From: CAZMGD01 sp964565705
GTDB lineage: Bacteria; Actinomycetota; Acidimicrobiia; Acidimicrobiales; Ilumatobacteraceae
Assembly (NCBI GenBank): GCA_964565705.1
Contig: CAZMGD010000004.1
Location: 5,765-69,764, forward strand
Reading direction: 5' to 3'
Length of the DNA: 64,000 nucleotides
How positions within the stretch are numbered: position 1 is the stretch's first letter; each line of letters opens with the position of its first letter. Below are positions 1 through 7,936 of the stretch, in pieces. A program made the position numbers and the translations under genes. Under the pieces are notes generated by a model. It did no database searches and was not told where the DNA came from. It saw only the letters and a list, made by a program, of their open reading frames with translations.

Positions 1-1
1 C

Positions 2-1348
2 GACCTGATCGGGCGGATCGCCGGCCGCGAGCGGTTGTGGGGTCTGGAGACCGCGCCGCTGCGCGACGCCCACGGGTTCTTGGAGACCTACCGCGATCCG
101 GCGTTCGTCACCTCGCTGGCCGAGACGCCGGGGCGGCGGCACCTGCCGGATGACTTCGAGCTCGTGCAGGACACGTTCCGGGCGTTCGCCGACAAGGTGA
201 TCGCACCCCGTGCCGAGCACGTGCACCGCCACAACGACGACGTGCCGGAGGAGGTCATCGCCGGCCTCGCCGAGATCGGCGCCTTCGGCCTGTCGGTCCC
301 CGCGGAGTACGGGGGCTACAGCGAGGGCGGCGAGGGCGAGTACCTCGGGATGGTCGTCGCCACCGAGGAGCTGTCGCGGGCGTCGCTGGGCATCGGCGGA
401 TCGCTGATCACCCGCCCCGAGATCCTCACCCGGGCACTCGTCAAGGGCGGCACCGAGGCCCAGAAGCAGGAGTGGCTGCCCAAGCTCGCCTCGGCCGAGG
501 TGCTGTCCGCGGTCGCCGTGACCGAACCCGACTACGGCAGCGATGTCGCCGGGGTGCGGGTGTCGGCCACCCCCGCGCCGGGCCCCGACGGTGAGGACGG
601 CTACGTCATCAACGGCGTCAAGACGTGGTGCACGTTCGCCGCCCGTGCCGACGTGCTGATGCTGCTGGCCCGCACGCAGCCGGGCACGACGGATCACAAG
701 GGTCTCAGCCTGTTCGTCGTGCCCAAGCCGCGCGGCGACGGCCACGGCTTCGCGTTCACCCAGTCCAGCGGCGGGAAGATGGAGGGTCGGGCGATCGACA
801 CGCTCGGCTACCGCGGGATGCACAGCTACGAGATCGCGCTCGACGGCTGGTGGGTGCCCGCGAGCAACCTGATCGGCGAGGACGCCGGCGTCGGCCGCGG
901 CTTCTACTTCCAGATGGAGGGCTTCGAGAACGGCCGCCTCCAGACCGCCGCTCGCGCGGTCGGCGTGATGCAGGCCGCCTATGAGGCCGCGCTCGACTAC
1001 GCCCAGAACCGCGTCGTGTTCGGCAAGCCCGTCGCCGACTACGAGCTGACCCAGGCCAAGCTCGGCCGGATGGTCGTGCTCATCCAGGCCGGCCGCCAGT
1101 TCGCCTACCACGTCGCCCGGCTGATGGCCGCCGGCGGCGGCATGACCGAGGCGTCGATGGTCAAGGCGTTCATCTGCCGCGCCGCCGAATGGGTGGCCCG
1201 CGAGGCGCTCCAGATCCACGGCGGCTACGGCTACGCCGAGGAGTACCCGGTCAGTCGCCTCTACGTCGACGCCCGCGTCCTGTCGATCTTCGAAGGCGCC
1301 GACGAGACGCTGTGCCTCAAGGTCATCGCCCGGCGTCTCGCTGGGTAG
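2..1348 (+). CDS. Acyl-CoA dehydrogenase (5' end outside window)
   Basis: The frame is open from base 2 with no stop, so the gene begins before the window; 448 residues are visible. Enzymes of this family are FAD flavoproteins that introduce the alpha,beta double bond into acyl-CoA and pass electrons to ETF. Signature 1 is seen as AVTEPDYGSD and signature 2 as QIHGGYGYAEEYP, followed by IFEGADE, whose Glu sits where the catalytic base of MCAD-like enzymes is found. A TTG at base 35 could be taken as a start, but the same frame codes upstream of it (DLIGRIAGRE), so a longer N-terminus is likely. The etfBA genes at 26909-28661 could provide the electron acceptor. The substrate chain length cannot be read from the sequence. 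Confidence 0.9.
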   Translation, partial: DLIGRIAGRERLWGLETAPLRDAHGFLETYRDPAFVTSLAETPGRRHLPDDFELVQDTFRAFADKVIAPRAEHVHRHNDDVPEEVIAGLAEIGAFGLSVPAEYGGYSEGGEGEYLGMVVATEELSRASLGIGGSLITRPEILTRALVKGGTEAQKQEWLPKLASAEVLSAVAVTEPDYGSDVAGVRVSATPAPGPDGEDGYVINGVKTWCTFAARADVLMLLARTQPGTTDHKGLSLFVVPKPRGDGHGFAFTQSSGGKMEGRAIDTLGYRGMHSYEIALDGWWVPASNLIGEDAGVGRGFYFQMEGFENGRLQTAARAVGVMQAAYEAALDYAQNRVVFGKPVADYELTQAKLGRMVVLIQAGRQFAYHVARLMAAGGGMTEASMVKAFICRAAEWVAREALQIHGGYGYAEEYPVSRLYVDARVLSIFEGADETLCLKVIARRLAG

Positions 1349-1387
1349 CGGCCTGACTCACGCGCCGGGTCTGGCACCGTTCTGCTG

Positions 1388-1438
1388 GTGGGCGGCGCCA
1401 GTCGCGCTCGTTCGTGCGGACGCGGGGGCGCCGCCCAC
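1388..1438. terminator. Inverted repeat between convergent genes
   Basis: Perfect 12-base arms GTGGGCGGCGCC (1388-1399) and GGCGCCGCCCAC (1427-1438) with a 27-base spacer. It lies between the acyl-CoA dehydrogenase (ends 1348) and the MFS gene (ends 1537 on the other strand), so a bidirectional terminator is the natural reading. There is no T-tract, and the spacer is long for a classical terminator. Confidence 0.5.
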
Positions 1439-1478
1439 GGGCGGACGAGCGGCTCGCTTCGCTCGCGGCACTGGTCCG

Positions 1479-1513
1479 CGTTCGTTGCAGCGACTCACGC
1501 TGTCGTACGAACG
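1479..1513. terminator. Second hairpin between convergent genes
   Basis: CGTTCGT (1479-1485) pairs with ACGAACG (1507-1513), and inner CAGCG (1488-1492) pairs with CGCTG (1498-1502). It is located 24 bases past the stop of the minus-strand MFS gene, so it could terminate that transcript. The rest of the 188-base gap (1349-1536) holds CGCTTCGCTCGC-type sequence resembling the dispersed repeat seen at 24082 and 39964. Confidence 0.45.
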
Positions 1514-1536
1514 AGTGCCCCCGGCGGCGATCGCCA

Positions 1537-2799
1537 CTACGGCGTCGCGCGGAGGTCCTTGGCTCGCACGCAGGCGTAGCCGATCAGCACCAGGCCCGTC
1601 GTGCCGTAGGCGACGATCGTCTGCCTCGTACCGATCGCGCTGGCCACGAAGCCGGCGACGAGGGCGCCGATCGGGGCCATCCCGAACGTGCACAGCTGTT
1701 GCAGCGACACGACCCGGCCGAGGCGCTCGGTCGGGGTGATCTCCTGGATCAGCACCATGTTGAGGTTGATGAAGAACCCGCCGGTGATGCCCCAGGCGAA
1801 CAGCGTCACTGCGAGCGCGGCGTAGGTCGGGGCGAGGCCCTGGCAGATCTGGATGATCGCGGCCCCGACGGCCGCCGTCAGGAAGACCTTGCCCCTGCGG
1901 TGCAGGCGGAGCTTGCGCAGGATGAGGAACGACGTGGCGACCATGCCGATGCCCATGTAGGCGAACAGCGCCGCGGCATCGTCGGCCCCGCGGCCGAACA
2001 CGTCGGCGACGAGCTTGGGCAGGAGCAGGTACGACGAACCGGTCATCACCGCGCCGCCGACGATCAGGACGAAGAACAGCCACCGCAACCGGGTGTCGGA
2101 CCACACCGATGACATGCCCTCGCGCACCTCGCCGACCAGCCGGCGACGGTTGATGGGGGGTTGCGGCGGCAGGGACGGATCGCGCGGCGGCACTCGCAAC
2201 GGCCACGCGAACGCGAACCCGACGGCGAACAGCACCGCCTGCATCGCCAGCGCCCATGCGATCCCCCAGCGGGTGATCACCCCGCCGACGAGCACGGGGC
2301 CGACGATCGTCGCCAGGTTCGAACCGATCGTCAACGTCACGACAGCCCGCTGCAACCGCTCGCGCCCGACGAGGATCGGGGCCAGCGACATGCGCACCGG
2401 TTGGGCGAACGCGAACGCGCAGCCGAACGCGAACGCCGTCAGCGCCGCGTAGGCGACGTTCATCACCTCGGTGGCGACGAGGACGGCGGTGATCGCGGTG
2501 ATCACCATCCCAGCCACCTGGCTGACGAGCAGTTGCTTGCGGCGGTCGCCGCGGTCAGCCATCGCGCCGGCGATGACCACGAACAGCACCACCGGCGCCC
2601 CGAGCGCGAACACGACGAGGCCCCCGGCCCAGGCCGCAGCGCCGAGCGTCTCGTCGACCAACCAGACGAACGTGAACCGGTCGGCGGCACCGATCAGCTG
2701 GTACGACACGGCGTTCAGCCACAGCAGCGTGAAGCCCGTGCCCCGGAACGACGCCGATTTGGCCGGGCGTCCCTCCACCGCTCCCTCTGCCACGGCCAT
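1537..2799 (-). CDS. MFS transporter, MFS_3/EntS-like exporter
   Basis: A 420-residue integral membrane protein with about twelve hydrophobic segments, the first at residues about 20-45. The loop AGAMADRGDRRK between segments 2 and 3 is the MFS signature (G-x-x-x-D-R-x-x-R-R-K). The overall pattern resembles the MFS_3 group, which includes enterobactin exporter EntS and macrolide-type efflux proteins. The substrate is unknown. The gene stands alone: its 3' end faces the acyl-CoA dehydrogenase, and it is 169 bases from the HAD gene upstream. A TAGTTT box nine bases before the ATG suggests its own leaderless promoter. Confidence 0.85.
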   Translation of the reverse strand: MAVAEGAVEGRPAKSASFRGTGFTLLWLNAVSYQLIGAADRFTFVWLVDETLGAAAWAGGLVVFALGAPVVLFVVIAGAMADRGDRRKQLLVSQVAGMVITAITAVLVATEVMNVAYAALTAFAFGCAFAFAQPVRMSLAPILVGRERLQRAVVTLTIGSNLATIVGPVLVGGVITRWGIAWALAMQAVLFAVGFAFAWPLRVPPRDPSLPPQPPINRRRLVGEVREGMSSVWSDTRLRWLFFVLIVGGAVMTGSSYLLLPKLVADVFGRGADDAAALFAYMGIGMVATSFLILRKLRLHRRGKVFLTAAVGAAIIQICQGLAPTYAALAVTLFAWGITGGFFINLNMVLIQEITPTERLGRVVSLQQLCTFGMAPIGALVAGFVASAIGTRQTIVAYGTTGLVLIGYACVRAKDLRATP

Positions 2800-2808
2800 G
2801 CCCGCCCA

Positions 2809-2814
2809 AAACTA
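2809..2814 (-). promoter_or_regulatory. -10 box TAGTTT of the MFS gene
   Basis: Read on the minus strand, TAGTTT ends nine bases before the ATG at 2799. No Shine-Dalgarno sequence fits, so a leaderless transcript is likely. This is one of a recurrent set in the window. Confidence 0.45.
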
Positions 2815-2968
2815 CTTGTATCGCACAACCAATGCCCGGTCGGCAGTTGGTGTCCTGACCTGAATGAAGTGTCCGCTCCGAAAGAACCGCTTGCCGACGA
2901 CCTGGATCACAGCCCCGCGACGTCTTTCAGATCGGCGATGTCTTTCAGTTCGGAACGTGGACGAACGG

Positions 2969-3655
2969 CTAGAGGAGGTCGCTGAGGCGCTCGATCCGCT
3001 CGAAGTCGGCGCCGGCATGGTCGTCGAACGGATCGAGCAGGATGGGATGGAGGCCGGCGGCGCGGGCGCCGGCGACGTCCATCACGGCCGAGTCGCCGAC
3101 GTAGGCGATCTCGGCGCGGTCGATGCCGTCGAAGTGCGGCAGGGCGAAGTCGAAGATCGCCGGGTCGGGCTTGGCCACGCCGACCACGTCGCTGTCGACG
3201 ACGACGCGCACCGGCACGCCGGGCCCGTCGCCGACCTGGCACACGGCGCTGTCGCGCAGCACCTGCTCGATCTGGCCGCTGGCGTTGCTGACCACTCCGA
3301 CGGGCACGTCCTGCTTGACGAGCCGGCGCAGCGTCTCCACGCTGTCGGCGATCGGCCACCGCCAGACCCAGGCGTTGCGTGTGCGTCCGAGCACCTCGGC
3401 GGCGAGTTGCTCGGCCTCGGCGGGCACGCCGACGTGGCGCACGTACTGGAGGTTGTAGGCGCTCCAGTCACGCTCGGCGTGCCCCTCGTGCGACTTGATC
3501 GCCATGCCGGCGTAGTGGGCGCGGACGTGGGCGTCGTGGTCGGTGGTGCCGCCGTAGTAGGTCAAGAGCGGCCCGAGCACCGTGGGGTCGGGCAGCACGA
3601 AGACGCCCCCGGCGTCGAACAGGAACGCCCTGAAACGCTCGCTGCGGTCGCTCAC
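2969..3655 (-). CDS. HAD-superfamily hydrolase
   Basis: A 228-residue haloacid dehalogenase-like hydrolase. Motif I is FLFDAGGVF (nucleophilic Asp; the usual second Asp is replaced by Gly, as in many phosphatase-like members of subfamily IA). Motif II is VVSNAS, motif III is the Lys of VAKPDPAIFDF and motif IV is YVGDSAVMD. The substrate is not predictable. The start is the GTG at 3655, which overlaps the TGA of the dienelactone hydrolase gene (GTGA), so the two are translationally coupled. Confidence 0.85.
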   Translation of the reverse strand: MSDRSERFRAFLFDAGGVFVLPDPTVLGPLLTYYGGTTDHDAHVRAHYAGMAIKSHEGHAERDWSAYNLQYVRHVGVPAEAEQLAAEVLGRTRNAWVWRWPIADSVETLRRLVKQDVPVGVVSNASGQIEQVLRDSAVCQVGDGPGVPVRVVVDSDVVGVAKPDPAIFDFALPHFDGIDRAEIAYVGDSAVMDVAGARAAGLHPILLDPFDDHAGADFERIERLSDLL

Positions 3656-4320
3656 AGCGTTGAGCGGAAGAGGTCGAGGGTCGCGTCCCACGCAGCCGCG
3701 CTGGCGTCCGCGTCGTACACCTCGGGGCGGTGGTCGTTGAAGAACGCGTGCTGCACGCCCGGGTGCACGGTGATCGTCGCGTCCTTGCCGAGATCGCGCA
3801 GCTGCTGCTCCAGCCCCCGGGCCAGCTCGGGCGTGAAGTACTCGTCGCTCTCGGCGTAGTGGCCGCGCACCGTCGCAGTCAGCGCCGTCCAGTCGGGTTG
3901 AGCGTCGGGCCAGGGGATCAACCCGTAGAACGGGGCGACGGCGGCCACCGCGTCGGGTCGCTGGGTGGCGATCACGAGCGCGAGTCCGCCGCCCATGCAG
4001 AACCCGACGACGCCGACCTTGTCGCGGCCGGTCTGCTCGCGCAGGTGGTCGATCGCGCCGGACATGTCCTTGCCGGCCTGGGCCATGTTCATCGCCATCA
4101 TCAGCTTGCCGGCGCCGTCGGGCTCGGCCGTCTTCGCGCCGTGGTAGAGGTCCGGGGCGAGCGCGGCGAACCCGGCGGCGGCGAAGCGGTCGACGACCTC
4201 CTCGATGTGCGGCACGAGGCCCCACCATTCCTGGATGACGAGCACCCCCGGGCCCTCGGCGGCGGCGAAGTAGCCGTCGCAGGTGCCGCCGTTGCTGGGG
4301 AAGGTCACGTTCTGGCCCAT
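3652..4320 (-). CDS. Dienelactone hydrolase family protein
   Basis: A 222-residue alpha/beta hydrolase. The nucleophile is the Cys of GFCMGGG (about residue 115). The triad is completed by an Asp near SDEYF and the His of VQHAFFND, the Cys-Asp-His set of dienelactone hydrolases. QEWWGL near residue 30 is the conserved glutamate region. These enzymes open enol-lactones in chlorocatechol breakdown, but many homologues act on other esters. The ATG at 4320 is preferred over an in-frame start 66 bases upstream: it has a TACGGT box seven bases before it and begins directly at the family N-terminus (MGQNVTFPSNGG). First gene of a two-gene unit with the HAD hydrolase. Confidence 0.85.
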   Translation of the reverse strand: MGQNVTFPSNGGTCDGYFAAAEGPGVLVIQEWWGLVPHIEEVVDRFAAAGFAALAPDLYHGAKTAEPDGAGKLMMAMNMAQAGKDMSGAIDHLREQTGRDKVGVVGFCMGGGLALVIATQRPDAVAAVAPFYGLIPWPDAQPDWTALTATVRGHYAESDEYFTPELARGLEQQLRDLGKDATITVHPGVQHAFFNDHRPEVYDADASAAAWDATLDLFRSTL

Positions 4321-4327
4321 GTGACGA

Positions 4328-4333
4328 ACCGTA
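4328..4333 (-). promoter_or_regulatory. -10 box TACGGT of the dienelactone hydrolase gene
   Basis: Minus-strand TACGGT lies seven bases before the ATG at 4320, which supports that start and a leaderless mRNA. It is divergent from the aminotransferase promoter at 4412. Confidence 0.5.
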
Positions 4334-4411
4334 GCCGGGCCATCCCGGGTCAGCGCTAGGACTCTTTGTTCGGGCACAAACCGCACTCTGTTCGCCTCTC
4401 GCGGTAACGAT

Positions 4412-4417
4412 TAGCGT
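4412..4417 (+). promoter_or_regulatory. -10 box TAGCGT of the aminotransferase gene
   Basis: TAGCGT is followed by six bases and the ATG at 4424, with no ribosome binding site. The same hexamer precedes the LuxR-type regulator (18283) and the sortase (60524). Confidence 0.55.
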
Positions 4418-4423
4418 GGCGTC

Positions 4424-5755
4424 ATGACCGACACCTTCGCCAACGACCGCGCCCACGTGTTCCACTCCTGGTCGGCGCAGGGCACGATCACCCCGATCGT
4501 CGTCGCCGGTGCCGAAGGCTCGTGGTTCTGGGACGACCAGGGCAAGCGCTACCTGGACTTCTCCAGCCAGCTCGTCAACGTCAACATCGGCCACCAGCAC
4601 CCGAAGCTGGTCGCCGCCATCCAGGAGCAGGCCGGCAAGCTCTGCACGGTTGCACCGGGGATGGCCACCGAGGTGCGCAGCGAGGCGGCGCGGTTGATCG
4701 CCGAGCTCGCGCCGGGCGACCTCGACATGGTGTTCTTCACCAACGGCGGCGCCGACGCCAACGAGAACGCGATTCGCATGGCCCGCCTGCACACCGGGCG
4801 CACCAAGGTGCTCGCCGCCTACCGCAGCTACCACGGCGCGACCGGTGCCACGATCGCGATCACCGGCGATCCTCGCCGCTGGCCGGGCGAGGCCGGGGTG
4901 TCGGGCATCGTGCACTTCTGGGGGCCGTACACGTACCGGTCGTCGTTCCACTCCACGTCGGAGGCCGAGGAGGGTGAGCGGGCGCTGGCTCACCTGCGCG
5001 ACACGATCATGGTCGAGGGCCCGCAGTACGTCGCGGCGATCATCCTCGAGCCGGTGGTCGGCACCAACGGCATCCTCGTGCCGCCCGCCGGCTACCTGCA
5101 GGGCGTGCGCGAGCTCTGCGACGAGTTCGGGATCGTGATGATCGCCGACGAGGTGATGGCCGGGTTCGGCCGTTGTGGCGAGTGGTTCTCGGTCGACCAC
5201 TGGAACGTCACGCCCGACCTGATCACCTTCGCCAAGGGCGTCAACTCCGGCTACGTGCCCCTCGGTGGCGTGATCATCTCCCAGCGCATCGCCGACACGT
5301 TCCGCGAGCGCCCGTTCCCCGGCGGGCTGACCTACTCCGGGCACGTGCTCGCCTGCGCCTCCGCGGTCGCGTCGATCAACATCTTCAAGGAGGAGGGCAT
5401 CATCGAGCAGGCCCGCAGGCTCGGCGACGAGGTGATCGGCCCGGGCCTGATCGAGCTGCAGCAACGCCACCCGAGCGTCGGCGACGTGCGCGGCCTCGGC
5501 GCGTTCTGGGCGATCGAGCTGGTCCGCGACCGCGCCACGCGCGAACCGCTCGTACCGTTCAACGCGACGGGGGCCGACGCCGCTCCGATGGCCGCGATCG
5601 CCAACGCCTGCAAGGCCGAGGGCCTCTACCCGTTCACGCACTTCAACCGCATGCACGTCGTCCCGCCCGTGACCACGAGCCACGACGACGTGCGCCACGG
5701 CCTCGAGATCATCGACCGCGCCCTCAAGCTCGCCGACGACCTCTCCACCGCCTGA
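4424..5755 (+). CDS. Class III aminotransferase (PLP-dependent)
   Basis: A 443-residue fold-type I aminotransferase of class III. Landmarks are FTNGGADANENAIRMAR (phosphate-binding region), RSYHGATGAT, the PLP-ring Asp in IADEVMAGFGR, and the Schiff-base Lys in TFAKGVNSGYVPLGG. Length and motifs match family members acting on omega-amino substrates such as taurine, beta-alanine, GABA or amines with pyruvate or 2-oxoglutarate. The exact donor cannot be decided. The gene is single, divergent from the dienelactone hydrolase, and is followed by a tandem repeat and a 50-base palindrome before the convergent coxE. Confidence 0.9.
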   Translation: MTDTFANDRAHVFHSWSAQGTITPIVVAGAEGSWFWDDQGKRYLDFSSQLVNVNIGHQHPKLVAAIQEQAGKLCTVAPGMATEVRSEAARLIAELAPGDLDMVFFTNGGADANENAIRMARLHTGRTKVLAAYRSYHGATGATIAITGDPRRWPGEAGVSGIVHFWGPYTYRSSFHSTSEAEEGERALAHLRDTIMVEGPQYVAAIILEPVVGTNGILVPPAGYLQGVRELCDEFGIVMIADEVMAGFGRCGEWFSVDHWNVTPDLITFAKGVNSGYVPLGGVIISQRIADTFRERPFPGGLTYSGHVLACASAVASINIFKEEGIIEQARRLGDEVIGPGLIELQQRHPSVGDVRGLGAFWAIELVRDRATREPLVPFNATGADAAPMAAIANACKAEGLYPFTHFNRMHVVPPVTTSHDDVRHGLEIIDRALKLADDLSTA

Positions 5756-5765
5756 CGTCCGCTCG

Positions 5766-5814
5766 CTCCCCCCACGCGTTCCCTCCCCCCACGCGTTCCC
5801 TCCCCCCACGCGTT
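5766..5814. repeat. Three tandem copies of a C-rich 15-mer, period 17
   Basis: CTCCCCCCACGCGTT occurs at 5766-5780, 5783-5797 and 5800-5814. The third copy runs into the first three bases of the 50-base palindrome at 5812. It looks like slippage or duplication at the left border of that element. Confidence 0.8.
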
Positions 5815-5861
5815 CTCGGTCGGTTTCTGGTCGCTCCAGCGACCAGAAACCGACCGAGAAC
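5812..5861. repeat. 50-base palindromic element, copy 1 (possible bidirectional terminator)
   Basis: Two perfect 24-base arms (5812-5835, 5838-5861) around CC; the left arm begins GTTCTCGGTCGGTTTC. It is identical to the copy at 13677. It lies between the convergent aminotransferase (ends 5755) and coxE (ends 5872), a position fitting a two-way terminator without U-tract. Members at 26848, 48291 and 53704 keep the ends but differ inside. Confidence 0.9.
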
Positions 5862-5871
5862 GTGGGATCGG

Positions 5872-7047
5872 TCAGGGGTGGGCGATGGCGGTGAGGACGT
5901 CGTCCATCGCCGCGAGGGAGTGGCCGCTGACGAAGGCGTCGACGAAGGGCAGCGCGGCGGCCATGCCGCCGACCAGCGGTGCGTAGCCGTCCGCGCTGGC
6001 GCGGGGGTTCACCCAGACGATCCGGTGGGCGAGTCGGGACAGGCGCTCCATCTCGCGGGCGACGAGCGCCGGGTCGCCGCCGTCCCAGCCGTCGGACACG
6101 ACGACGACGACGGCCCCGCGTGCGACCCCTCGGCGGCCCCAACCGTCGTTGAACGCCCGCAGCGCCTCGCCGATGCGCGTGCCGCCCGACCAGTCGGGCG
6201 CCGACGACATCGCCCGGCGCAGCGCGGGCTCCGGCGTCGCCGAGGCGAGGAGCCGGGTGAGGCGGTGCAGCCGCGTGGCGAACACGAACGCCTCGGCGCC
6301 GATCGCTCGCGCCGCGCCGTGCAAGAGGTAGAGGTAGGTGCGGCCGTAGGCCTCCATCGACCCGGACACGTCGGCGATCAACACGACTCGGCGCGGGCGG
6401 GGCACGCGGGCGCGGCGAACCAGTCGAACCGGGTCACCGCCGGTGCGGTACGCGCGCCGCAGCGACGACCGCAGATCGACGTGGCGCCCCGACGCGGCGG
6501 GCCGGGTGCGCCGGCCACGTCGGGACGGCGCGACGACTCTCAGGCGGGCCACGAGCGCGCGCAGCTGCGCCAGCTCGTCGAGCGTGACGTCGCCGAAGGC
6601 CTGTGGTCGCAGGCGTTCGACGTCGCTGGCGGTGACCTGCAGCGCCTCCGCCACCGGCGATCCCTCGGCGGTGGCGGCGGGCGCACCGGCGGCGCCCGCA
6701 CCACCGGGCCGGCTCGCGTCGCCGGCCACCGGCGCGCCCGGCGAGCTGCGGGCGGCCGGGGGCACGTCGAGGTTCCGCGCCACGTCGTCGACGGGGTCGT
6801 GCCGACCGGCGAACACCCGATCGAACACGGCATCGAACGCGCCGAGCTGGGCGTGGTCCGATATGAGGGTCACGCGCGCCAGCCAGTAGAGCTCCCTGGT
6901 CAGCCGCGGGCGGGCCAGCAGCGTCGCCGCCGCGAACCGGGCCCGCCCGTCGGGCGTGGAGGGCACGCCGGCAACGTGCAACTCCTCGCCGAAGCGGGCC
7001 GCCATCTCGGCGACGTCGATGTCCACGCTCGCCGAGCCGTCAGCCAC
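5872..7047 (-). CDS. coxE: CoxE-like VWA-domain protein
   Basis: A 391-residue protein with a C-terminal von Willebrand A domain (about residues 215-380). The MIDAS motif is DVSGSM and a second acidic site is SDGWDGG. The middle (residues about 95-140) is Ala/Pro/Gly-rich. In carboxidotrophs CoxE acts with the AAA+ protein CoxD in post-translational assembly of the Mo-Cu active site of CO dehydrogenase. The GTG start at 7047 overlaps coxD by eight bases. It is the last gene of the cox operon, followed by the 50-base palindrome. Confidence 0.85.
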   Translation of the reverse strand: MADGSASVDIDVAEMAARFGEELHVAGVPSTPDGRARFAAATLLARPRLTRELYWLARVTLISDHAQLGAFDAVFDRVFAGRHDPVDDVARNLDVPPAARSSPGAPVAGDASRPGGAGAAGAPAATAEGSPVAEALQVTASDVERLRPQAFGDVTLDELAQLRALVARLRVVAPSRRGRRTRPAASGRHVDLRSSLRRAYRTGGDPVRLVRRARVPRPRRVVLIADVSGSMEAYGRTYLYLLHGAARAIGAEAFVFATRLHRLTRLLASATPEPALRRAMSSAPDWSGGTRIGEALRAFNDGWGRRGVARGAVVVVVSDGWDGGDPALVAREMERLSRLAHRIVWVNPRASADGYAPLVGGMAAALPFVDAFVSGHSLAAMDDVLTAIAHP

Positions 7048-7936
7048 CGCCCGCGACCACCCAGGCGAGCCCGCGTTCGGTGGCGACCTGCGCGTCCTCG
7101 CGGTACTTCAGCACCGATCCGAGCGTGATCGCCGCGGTGTCGGCGTCGAGCTCGCCGATGCCGAGCACCTGCAGTGCCGACGTCCAGGCGATCGCTTCCG
7201 CCACACCTGGTGCCTTCTGCACGTCGAGGGTCCGCAGCCGGGCGACGGCACCGCCGACCTGCCCGGCCAGCCCCGGGGCGACGTCCGGAAGCCGGCGCCG
7301 GATGATCTCCACCACCCGGCCGAGCGGGGGGTAGTCGATCCAGTGGTAGAGGCAGCGCCGCTTCAGCGCGTCGTGGAGGTCGCGGGTGCGGTTCGACGTC
7401 AGCACGACGATCGGCGGATGCGCCGCGGTGAGCGTGCCGAGCTCGGGCACGGTCACCGACGACTCGGCGAGCAGCTCCAGCAGGAACGCCTCGAACTCGT
7501 CGTCGGCGCGGTCGATCTCGTCGACAAGGAGCACAGCGGGCAACGGGCCCGGGTGCTGCACAGCCTGCAACAGCGGGCGGGCGGTGAGGAAGGACGGATC
7601 GAACAGGTCGGTCTCGTCGATCGCCCGTCCGCTCGCCTCGGCGAGGCGGATCGCGAGGAGCTGCCGCGGGTAGTCCCACTCGTACAACGCCTCGGCCGCG
7701 CTGATGCCCTCGTAGCACTGCAGCCGGATGAACCGGGTGCCGAGCGCAGCCGCCAGCGCCTTGGCCGCCTCGGTCTTGCCGACGCCGGCCTCGCCTTCCA
7801 GCAGCAGCGCTTGGGGCAGTCGCACGGCACAGAACAGCGCTGTCGCCAGCCCCGGATCGGCGAGGTAGCCGACGCCGTCGAGGGCCTCCTGCACCGCCCC
7901 GACGTCCGCGAGCGCGTCCCCGAGCGCGTCCGTCAC
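7040..7936 (-). CDS. coxD: CoxD-like MoxR-family AAA+ ATPase
   Basis: A 298-residue AAA+ ATPase. Walker A is GEAGVGKTEAAK (about residue 50), Walker B is LLVDEIDRAD (about residue 122) and sensor 1 is VVLTSNRTRDL. In the family CoxD is an ATP-driven chaperone needed to insert sulfur and copper into the Mo-Cu cluster of CO dehydrogenase, working with VWA partner CoxE. Here coxE follows with an eight-base overlap. The GTG start at 7936 overlaps the stop of the preceding XdhC-like gene (GTGA), which argues for coupling. Confidence 0.87.
   Translation of the reverse strand: MTDALGDALADVGAVQEALDGVGYLADPGLATALFCAVRLPQALLLEGEAGVGKTEAAKALAAALGTRFIRLQCYEGISAAEALYEWDYPRQLLAIRLAEASGRAIDETDLFDPSFLTARPLLQAVQHPGPLPAVLLVDEIDRADDEFEAFLLELLAESSVTVPELGTLTAAHPPIVVLTSNRTRDLHDALKRRCLYHWIDYPPLGRVVEIIRRRLPDVAPGLAGQVGGAVARLRTLDVQKAPGVAEAIAWTSALQVLGIGELDADTAAITLGSVLKYREDAQVATERGLAWVVAGGG

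Noticed and set aside
1358..2257. Minus-strand frame within the MFS gene
   Set aside because: Arg/Gly-rich shadow of the transporter in another frame.
5812..5861. CRISPR repeat
   Set aside because: The five palindromes are kilobases apart with no spacers or cas genes.
2969..6142. Very long open frame on the minus strand (over 1000 codons)
   Set aside because: Only the last part (HAD hydrolase) has protein-like sequence; the rest is Arg-rich shadow of genes in other frames, a usual effect of high GC.
5872..7936. Defence or phage-shock module from the MoxR-VWA pair
   Set aside because: The genes are coupled to coxMSL and coxF and fit CoxD and CoxE.
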